Assembly: GCA_000620545.1 (NCBI GenBank) | Contig: JIBA01000012.1 | Span: forward strand, 372,001 to 436,000 | DNA length: 64,000 nt | Origin: Intrasporangiaceae bacterium URHB0013 | GTDB taxonomy: Bacteria > Actinomycetota > Actinomycetes > Actinomycetales > Dermatophilaceae | Reading direction: 5' to 3' | Shown here: piece by piece, positions 55,942 to 64,000 of the stretch | Layout of the letters: every line of letters starts with the position of its first letter | Position numbering within the stretch: position 1 is the first letter of the stretch | Translations under genes and position numbers: made by a program | Notes under the pieces: model-generated | Database searches by the model: none | The model's input: only the letters and a program-made list of their open reading frames with translations | Told to the model about the DNA's origin: nothing

Positions 55942-56958
55942 ATGGCTAGTCAGGACTGGTTCGAGAAGGACTTCTACGCGATCCTCGGCGTGCCCCAGGA
56001 CGCCGACGCCGCGACGATCAAGAAGACCTACCGCAAGGTCGCCCGCACCATGCACCCCGACCACAACGTCGGCGACCCGCAGGCGGAGGAGCGCTTCAAG
56101 GAGGTCGGGGAGGCGTATGCCGTCCTGGGCGACCCCGAGAAGCGACGTGAGTACGACGCGATCCGCGCCATGTCGCACGGCGGTGCCCGCTTCACGGCGG
56201 GCGGTCCGGGCGGACCCGGAGCCGGCTTCGAGGACATCTTCTCGGCGTTCGGCGGCGCGGGAGGTCCCGGTGCCGGTGGTCAGCGCGTGCGGTTCGACAC
56301 CGGTGGCGCGGGGGGCCAGCCGAACCTCGAGGACATCCTCGGGCAGATGTTCGCCGGCGGTGCTCCCGGCGCCGGCTACGGCGGCTACGGCGCGCCTGCC
56401 GGACCGCGGCCAGGTGCCGACGTGCAGGCGAGCACCCGCATCGGCTTCCGCGACGCCGTGGAGGGCTCGACAGTGTCGCTCAGCTCGCCCGACCTCGGTC
56501 GCATCAACGCCCGCATCCCCGCGGGCGTCAAGGACGGTCAGCGGATTCGCCTGCGCGGCAAGGGCCGTCAAGGAGACCCCGGCGCGCCGGCAGGTGACCT
56601 GATCCTCACCGTGGCGGTCGACAAGCACCCCGTCTACGGGCGCGACGGCGACAACCTCACCCTCGACCTGCCGGTCACCTTCGCGGAGGCCGCACTCGGC
56701 GCGACCGTCGCGGTGCCGACGCTCGACGGCGGGTCGGTCAAGGTGAAGGTGGCACCCGGCACCCCGAGCGGTCGCGTCCTGCGCCTCAAGGGTCGCGGGG
56801 TCAAGCGCGGCGACCACACCGGCGACCTCCTCGCCCGGGTGCAGGTCGTCGTGCCACAGCGGCTGACCGACGAGGCCCGCGAGGCCGTCGAGCGGATGGC
56901 CGCCGCGGAGGACGGTCACGACCCGCGGGCCGACCTCTTCCAGCGCGCCCGAGCCTGA
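55942..56958 (+). CDS. dnaJ: DnaJ-type co-chaperone lacking the zinc-finger domain
   Basis: A 338-residue Hsp40. The J domain (about 8-75) has HPD in RTMHPDHNVGDPQAEERFKE. A Gly-rich region (about 85-155) is followed directly by the C-terminal substrate domains (PGADVQASTRIGFRDAVEGS; RLRGKGRQGDPGAPAGDL). There are no CxxCxGxG repeats and no Cys at all, so it is of the CbpA/type II kind rather than a classical DnaJ. AGGAGGAGG precedes the ATG. Third gene of the heat-shock operon. Confidence 0.92.
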   Translation: MASQDWFEKDFYAILGVPQDADAATIKKTYRKVARTMHPDHNVGDPQAEERFKEVGEAYAVLGDPEKRREYDAIRAMSHGGARFTAGGPGGPGAGFEDIFSAFGGAGGPGAGGQRVRFDTGGAGGQPNLEDILGQMFAGGAPGAGYGGYGAPAGPRPGADVQASTRIGFRDAVEGSTVSLSSPDLGRINARIPAGVKDGQRIRLRGKGRQGDPGAPAGDLILTVAVDKHPVYGRDGDNLTLDLPVTFAEAALGATVAVPTLDGGSVKVKVAPGTPSGRVLRLKGRGVKRGDHTGDLLARVQVVVPQRLTDEAREAVERMAAAEDGHDPRADLFQRARA

Positions 56959-56995
56959 CGCAGCACCCAGAGACCCGAACGGACGGAGGACGATG

Positions 56996-57448
56996 ATGGC
57001 CCGCAAGAGCGCCCGCCCCGGTGGGCACGACGACGACGCACCGGTCTTCGTCATCTCCGTCGCGGCCGAGCTGGCCGGGATGCACGCGCAGACGCTGCGG
57101 CAGTACGACCGGCTCGGCCTCGTCTCACCGTCGCGCACGCGCGGCGGCGGTCGTCGCTACAGCACGCACGATGTCGAGCTGCTCCGTGAGGTGCAGCGTC
57201 TCTCCCAGGAGGGTGTCTCCCTGGCCGGCATCCAGCGCATCCTCGATCTGGAGAACCATGTGGCTGCGCTCCGGTCCCGGGTCGAGGAGCTCACCGTCGA
57301 GCTCGCGGCCGCCCAGGCCGCGCTGTCGACGGGTGCGCGCGTCTTCGCGGTCGGTCCGCGGGGAGAGGTGGTCACCGTCAGGCCGGGTCAGCGTCCGCCG
57401 CGTGTGCCCTCCTCGCAGGCCCTCGTCGTGTGGCGACCAGAGCGCTGA
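56996..57448 (+). CDS. hspR: Heat-shock repressor HspR (MerR family)
   Basis: A 150-residue repressor that binds HAIR sites, with DnaK as its usual co-repressor. The MerR-type helix-turn-helix is FVISVAAELAGMHAQTLRQY followed by DRLGLVSPSRTRGGGRRYST. A helical segment (RILDLENHVAALRSRVEELT) and a hydrophobic C-terminus (SSQALVVWRPER) complete it. ATG 56996 has GGAGGA 6 bp upstream; ATG 56993 is the adjacent alternative. Expected targets are the dnaK promoter (52990) and clpB (62006). Confidence 0.95.
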   Translation: MARKSARPGGHDDDAPVFVISVAAELAGMHAQTLRQYDRLGLVSPSRTRGGGRRYSTHDVELLREVQRLSQEGVSLAGIQRILDLENHVAALRSRVEELTVELAAAQAALSTGARVFAVGPRGEVVTVRPGQRPPRVPSSQALVVWRPER

Positions 57449-57482
57449 GCTTCACGCCCTCGAGGTCTCGTGCGTGTGGCAC

Positions 57483-57496
57483 ACTGTGCGAGCCTC
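57483..57496 (+). promoter_or_regulatory. Leader motif shared by the two ANTAR genes (copy 1)
   Basis: ACTGTGC-GA-GCCTC at 57483-57496 precedes the hybrid kinase gene by about 70 bp. The other copy, ACTGTGC-T-GCCTC at 60843-60855, precedes the second ANTAR gene. The GCCTC part can pair with downstream GAGGC in both leaders. It may mark a common start site or an RNA element. Confidence 0.45.
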
Positions 57497-57565
57497 AAAC
57501 AGATGGGGCGCGTCAGTGTGAGATGCCCCCGGAGGCAGTTTCTTGATCCCTCTCCCGGAGGTCGT

Positions 57566-60691
<3,126 letters not shown>

Positions 60692-60710
60692 GCCGGCCGG
60701 CCCTCGCGCG

Positions 60711-60755
60711 CACCACGACGACCCCCGGGACCCTGCGGTCCTGGGGGTCGTGGTG
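60711..60755 (+). terminator. Long hairpin after the hybrid kinase gene
   Basis: The left arm 60711-60732 (CACCACGACGACCCCCGGGA plus CC) pairs with the right arm 60737-60755 (GGTCCTGGGGGTCGTGGTG) around CTGC, with a 3-base bulge and one G-T pair. It starts 20 bp after the kinase stop and separates the two ANTAR genes. Confidence 0.8.
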
Positions 60756-60842
60756 TCCGTGGGGTCCTGCGCCCGGCGCGGATCGGTGCTCCCGGCAACC
60801 GCCTCGTGTCGCGTTTTGTCCGAGGGCCCTGCGAGATGCAAG

Positions 60843-60893
60843 ACTGTGCTGCCTCCAAGTTCGCGGGCCTCCCCATGCATACCCTGGAGGCCC
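60843..60893 (+). promoter_or_regulatory. Ribosome-site-sequestering leader of the second ANTAR gene
   Basis: GCCTCCA (60851-60857) can pair with TGGAGGC (60885-60891). Alternatively GGGCCTCC (60865-60872) pairs perfectly with GGAGGCCC (60886-60893). Both stems bury the ribosome binding site GGAGG (60886-60890) of the GTG at 60897 and cannot form together. This is the layout of a translational switch. An ANTAR protein as its ligand is an inference. Confidence 0.6.
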
Positions 60894-60896
60894 CCC

Positions 60897-61580
60897 GTGT
60901 GCGTCCTGCCACCGGCGACCGCTGACGACGACGAGGCCACCGGCCTCGCGGGGACGGCGCGGATCACCGCCGCGGCCCGGCAGCTGGTGCGCTCGGAGGA
61001 CCTCGAGGAGGTTCTCGCCGTGGCGGCGTCGGCCATCGGGGAGGCGCTCGCCTCCGAGGCGGTGCTCCGGGTCACGGCCACCCAGCACGACCTGCATGCC
61101 AGCGCTTCCGGTGTCGTCCCACCCTCAGCGCTGTCGGCCGCCGTCCGCTCGGTCCTGTCCGCGCCGACCGGTCCGGAGGCGGATGCGAATGGTGCGCCGG
61201 CCGACGACGTGCGCGGCCTGCTCCTCGAGTCGTCGGGGCGCCACGCCACGTGCCGGGTCTGGGTCGGACTGAGCCGGCCCTGCGACCAGGTGGCCGTCGA
61301 GCGCACCATGGCGGAGCTGCTCCTGCACTCCCTGGCGCAGGCCGTGGACCGGATCGTCACGGTCGACCGCTTCCGCAAGAACGAGGCCAACCTCGAGCGA
61401 GCGGTCGAGAGCCACCGACTCGTCGGCCAGGCCATGGGCATCCTCATCGAGCGACACCGCATCGTGTCCGAAGAGGCCTTCGAGGTGCTCCGGCGCGCGT
61501 CGCAGGACCACAACGTCAAGCTGCGTGAGGTTGCGCGACGCGTCATCGAGACGGGCGCCGAGCCCAGCGACGTCGTCTGA
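60897..61580 (+). CDS. Sensor-ANTAR regulator, paralogue of the kinase C-terminus
   Basis: A 227-residue cytosolic regulator. The N-terminal GAF-like part (about 20-150) and the ANTAR domain (166-227: LERAVESHRLVGQAMGILIE, RHRIVSEEAFEVLRRASQ, NVKLREVARRVIE) align with the last 200 residues of the upstream kinase. Shared segments include CRAWV/CRVWV and LGQAVDRV/LAQAVDRI. This indicates a detached copy of that module. GTG 60897 has GGAGG 6 bp upstream. Likely binds structured RNA; targets unknown. Confidence 0.85.
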   Translation: MCVLPPATADDDEATGLAGTARITAAARQLVRSEDLEEVLAVAASAIGEALASEAVLRVTATQHDLHASASGVVPPSALSAAVRSVLSAPTGPEADANGAPADDVRGLLLESSGRHATCRVWVGLSRPCDQVAVERTMAELLLHSLAQAVDRIVTVDRFRKNEANLERAVESHRLVGQAMGILIERHRIVSEEAFEVLRRASQDHNVKLREVARRVIETGAEPSDVV

Positions 61581-61598
61581 CGGTCCTACGCTGGGGAC

Positions 61599-61856
61599 GT
61601 GAGCAGGACCGACGACGCGCAACACCTCATCGTGCTGCCCGAGCGCGAGACCGCCGAGACGCTCGCCGACGACCTCGAGGCCGAGGGGCTGCCTGACGTC
61701 CGCGTCGTCCGCGAGGCGCTCGCGGGCGAGGACGACTCCGAGGACCACGAGTGGGCCGTCTACGTGCGCACGCCTGCCGACCCGGCCTACGTCACCCGCT
61801 TCCAGGCGCTCGCCGCGGCGCACGACGGGTGGTACGACCCCGAGCCGTTCGGCTGA
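61599..61856 (+). CDS. Small protein resembling RraB-type RNase E inhibitors
   Basis: An 85-residue acidic protein starting at GTG 61599. The arrangement ETAETLADDLEAEGL, then DHEWAVYVRTPAD and FQALAAAHDGWYDPEPF recalls the RraB fold (a helix, a strand, then ELxALAxxxGxYDGW). It lies 18 bp after the ANTAR gene and is probably co-transcribed. If the resemblance holds, an RNA-decay regulator would sit next to RNA-binding regulators. Assignment is tentative. Confidence 0.55.
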   Translation: MSRTDDAQHLIVLPERETAETLADDLEAEGLPDVRVVREALAGEDDSEDHEWAVYVRTPADPAYVTRFQALAAAHDGWYDPEPFG

Positions 61857-62005
61857 GGGACTCGGTGGAGGCTCGCGCCGAGGGTGACGTCCGCGGCTCC
61901 ACGGCGGTCCGCGGCGCTCGTGGCGTCGGCCCTTCGAGAGGCACGACGACGCGACCACCCTCGCCCCCACGGTCGAGCCTGCACGGACGTCCCGCGTCGC
62001 ACGAA

Positions 62006-62026
62006 GTTGAGTGGAATAGACTCAAG
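62006..62026 (+). promoter_or_regulatory. HAIR operator (HspR binding site) before clpB
   Basis: GTTGAGT-N7-ACTCAAG matches the HspR consensus CTTGAGT-N7-ACTCAAG at 13 of 14 positions. It lies 50 bp before the clpB ATG in a 219-bp gap. TAGACT within and after the spacer could be a -10 box, so the repressor would block it. This makes clpB part of the HspR regulon with the dnaK operon. Confidence 0.93.
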
Positions 62027-62075
62027 TCAGAGCCAGTTGAACCCGAGTGAACCGATCCTCTCACCAGGAGTACGC

Positions 62076-64000
62076 ATGGACCTACAGCTGACCCACAAGG
62101 CTGAGGAGGCACTTGCCCAGGCTGCGACGACCGCGACGGGCAAGCACCACCCGAACATCGAGCCGGCCCACCTGCTGCTCGCGCTGGCGGCCCAGAGCGG
62201 CACCACCACGCCGGCCCTGCTCACCGCCGCCGGCTCGAGCGTCGCGGCTGCAACCGCGGCAGCGGAGCGCGCCATGGCGGCCATGCCGCAGGTGAGCGGC
62301 GGCGCCCAGCCGCCGCAGCTCTCCGCGGCGGCCGGCCGCGTCGTCCAGCAGGCGCAGCAGTACATGACGGCGATGGGTGACTCCTACGTGTCCACCGACC
62401 ACCTGTTGCTGGCGATCGCTCGCACGGGGCAGTTCGGCCTCTCCGCCGATGCGGTCGAGAGGGCGATCCCCGAACTGCGCGGCGGGCGCCCCGTGACGTC
62501 CGACAACCCGGAGGGCACCTTCGAGGCGCTGTCCAAGTACGGCACGGACCTCACGGCCCGCGCACGGGAGGGCAAGCTCGACCCCGTCATCGGGCGCGAC
62601 GCCGAGATCCGCCGCGTCGTGCAGGTGCTCTCGCGCCGGACGAAGAACAACCCCGTCCTCATCGGTGACCCGGGCGTCGGCAAGACCGCCGTCGTCGAGG
62701 GCCTGGCCCAGCGCATCGTCGAGGGCGACGTGCCCGAGAGCCTGCGCGACAAGACGCTCTACGCGCTCGACCTCGGCTCGATGATCGCCGGGGCCAAGTA
62801 CCGCGGCGAGTTCGAGGAGCGGCTCAAGGCCGTCCTCGAGGAGATCCAGGGCAGCGACGGCCAGATCGTCACCTTCATCGACGAGATCCACACCGTCGTC
62901 GGCGCGGGGGCCGGTGGCGACAGCGCCATGGACGCGGGCAACATGCTCAAGCCGATGCTCGCCCGCGGCGAGCTCCGCCTCGTCGGCGCGACGACGCTCG
63001 ACGAGTACCGCAAGCACGTCGAGAAGGACGCCGCGCTCGAGCGCCGCTTCCAGCAGGTCTTCGTGGGCGAGCCGTCGGTCGAGGACACCATCGCCATCCT
63101 GCGCGGCCTCAAGGAGCGCTACGAGGGACACCACAAGGTGACGATCGCCGACTCGGCACTCGTCGCCGCGGCCAGCCTGTCCGACCGTTACATCAGCGGC
63201 CGCCAGCTGCCCGACAAGGCCATCGACCTCATCGACGAGGCGGCCTCCCGACTGCGCATGGAGATCGACTCGAGCCCCGTCGAGATCGACGAGCTCCGGC
63301 GTGTCGTCGACCGCCTCAAGATGGAGGAGTTCGCCCTCGAGCAGGAGAGCGACGCGGCGAGCAGGGACCGCCTCGAGCGCCTGCGCAAGGACCTCGCCGA
63401 CCGCTCCGAGGAGCTCGCGGCGCTCAACGCCCGGTGGGAGGCCGAGAAGTCCGGTCTCAATGCCGTCGGCGACCTCAAGGCACGCATCGACGACCTGCGC
63501 ACGCAGGCCGACCGCCTCCAGCGCGAGGGTGACCTCGCTGCTGCCTCCAAGATCCTCTACGGCGACCTGCCGACGCTCGAGAAGGAGCTCGCGACGGCCC
63601 AGGAGCGCGAGGCCGCAGCCACCTCGAACGACGACGAGCCGATGGTCAAGGAGGAGGTCGGCGCCGACGACATCGCGGACGTCATCTCCGCCTGGACCGG
63701 CATCCCCGCGGGTCGCCTTCTGGAGGGCGAGTCCCAGAAGCTGCTGCACATGGAGCAGCACATCGGGGCGCGGCTCATCGGCCAGACCGACGCGGTGCGG
63801 GCCGTCTCCGACGCGGTGCGCCGCACGCGCGCCGGCGTCTCCGACCCCGACCGGCCGACCGGCTCGTTCCTCTTCCTCGGCCCCACGGGTGTCGGCAAGA
63901 CGGAGCTCGCCAAGAGCCTGGCCGACTTCCTCTTCGACGACGAGCGGGCCATGGTGCGCATCGACATGTCGGAGTACTCCGAGAGGCACTCGGTCGCGCG
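62076..64000 (+). CDS. clpB: ATP-dependent chaperone ClpB (3' end outside window)
   Basis: Hsp100 disaggregase working with DnaK. The visible 641 codons cover the N-terminal domain ([20 protein letters not shown]), the first AAA+ domain with Walker A GDPGVGKT (residues 197-204) and Walker [12 protein letters not shown], the ClpB-type coiled-coil middle domain (about 400-530), and the start of the second AAA+ domain with GPTGVGKT (about 602-609). AGGAG is 5 bp before the ATG. The full protein is usually about 860 residues, so about 220 are missing. Confidence 0.98.
   Translation, partial: MDLQLTHKAEEALAQAATTATGKHHPNIEPAHLLLALAAQSGTTTPALLTAAGSSVAAATAAAERAMAAMPQVSGGAQPPQLSAAAGRVVQQAQQYMTAMGDSYVSTDHLLLAIARTGQFGLSADAVERAIPELRGGRPVTSDNPEGTFEALSKYGTDLTARAREGKLDPVIGRDAEIRRVVQVLSRRTKNNPVLIGDPGVGKTAVVEGLAQRIVEGDVPESLRDKTLYALDLGSMIAGAKYRGEFEERLKAVLEEIQGSDGQIVTFIDEIHTVVGAGAGGDSAMDAGNMLKPMLARGELRLVGATTLDEYRKHVEKDAALERRFQQVFVGEPSVEDTIAILRGLKERYEGHHKVTIADSALVAAASLSDRYISGRQLPDKAIDLIDEAASRLRMEIDSSPVEIDELRRVVDRLKMEEFALEQESDAASRDRLERLRKDLADRSEELAALNARWEAEKSGLNAVGDLKARIDDLRTQADRLQREGDLAAASKILYGDLPTLEKELATAQEREAAATSNDDEPMVKEEVGADDIADVISAWTGIPAGRLLEGESQKLLHMEQHIGARLIGQTDAVRAVSDAVRRTRAGVSDPDRPTGSFLFLGPTGVGKTELAKSLADFLFDDERAMVRIDMSEYSERHSVA

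Noticed and set aside
60711-60755. Transposon end or insertion-sequence inverted repeat
   Set aside because: The repeat arms are adjacent with a 4-base loop directly after a stop codon. No transposase or target duplication is seen, so a terminator is the better reading.

Overview
The window comes from a high-GC actinobacterium (Actinomycetota), most likely a member of the Micrococcales resembling the Intrasporangiaceae. The reasons are the strong G/C third-position bias, many GTG starts, a dnaK-grpE-dnaJ-hspR operon with HspR (HAIR-type) operators, ANTAR regulators, an MptB-like mannosyltransferase and a two-ATPase YkoD/YkoC transporter fusion. The family-level placement is an inference from gene content.

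Layout. 1-1535: end of a NarL-type two-component system. 1654-5337: a DUF4235 protein, then a TPP riboswitch controlling an ECF thiamine-precursor transporter (ykoE and a ykoD-ykoC fusion). 5392-13414: lipoproteins, a histidine phosphatase, an MptB-like glycosyltransferase, an AlaA-type aminotransferase, a GtrII-like membrane protein and a LURP-one protein, with a 48-bp interrupted palindrome at 8132-8179. 13639-17096: small metabolic enzymes on the minus strand. 17424-21414: a LacI regulator and a secreted multi-domain GH13 amylase/pullulanase with its own promoter and operator. 21467-31508: an accessory-looking stretch of short stress and redox genes. It holds VOC, MerR, O-methyltransferase, F420-type nitroreductase, SRPBCC, hemerythrin, lactonase-like, aquaporin, EcsC, luciferase-like and OsmC genes. 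It also holds a frameshifted VOC gene, a 73-residue fragment resembling the start of a contractile tail sheath protein, and a RemA-like protein. 31591-52954: cell-wall L,D-transpeptidase, thioesterase, TetR regulators, GDPD lipoprotein, amine-metabolism pair, ComB, DsbA/FrnE, several alpha/beta hydrolases, aminoglycoside phosphotransferase-like, PhoD, and a lipoprotein/membrane-protein pair. 53160-64000: the heat-shock locus dnaK-grpE-dnaJ-hspR, then two ANTAR genes and a RraB-like gene, then clpB, which runs off the window.

The most interesting locus is 57449-61580. A 1041-residue hybrid histidine kinase (PAS, kinase core, receiver, PAS, sensor) ends in an ANTAR RNA-binding domain. It is followed by a separate 227-residue gene that looks like a duplicate of the kinase's own C-terminal sensor-ANTAR module. 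The second gene's leader can form two competing hairpins that hide its ribosome binding site. Both leaders share a short motif. The locus sits between hspR and clpB, both of which belong to the HspR heat-shock system (HAIR-like sites at dnaK and clpB). A second window-wide signal is the octamer GTATGCCG, found 22 times (16 forward, 6 reverse), in genes of either strand and between genes.

No tRNA, rRNA, CRISPR array, intact insertion sequence or complete prophage was seen.
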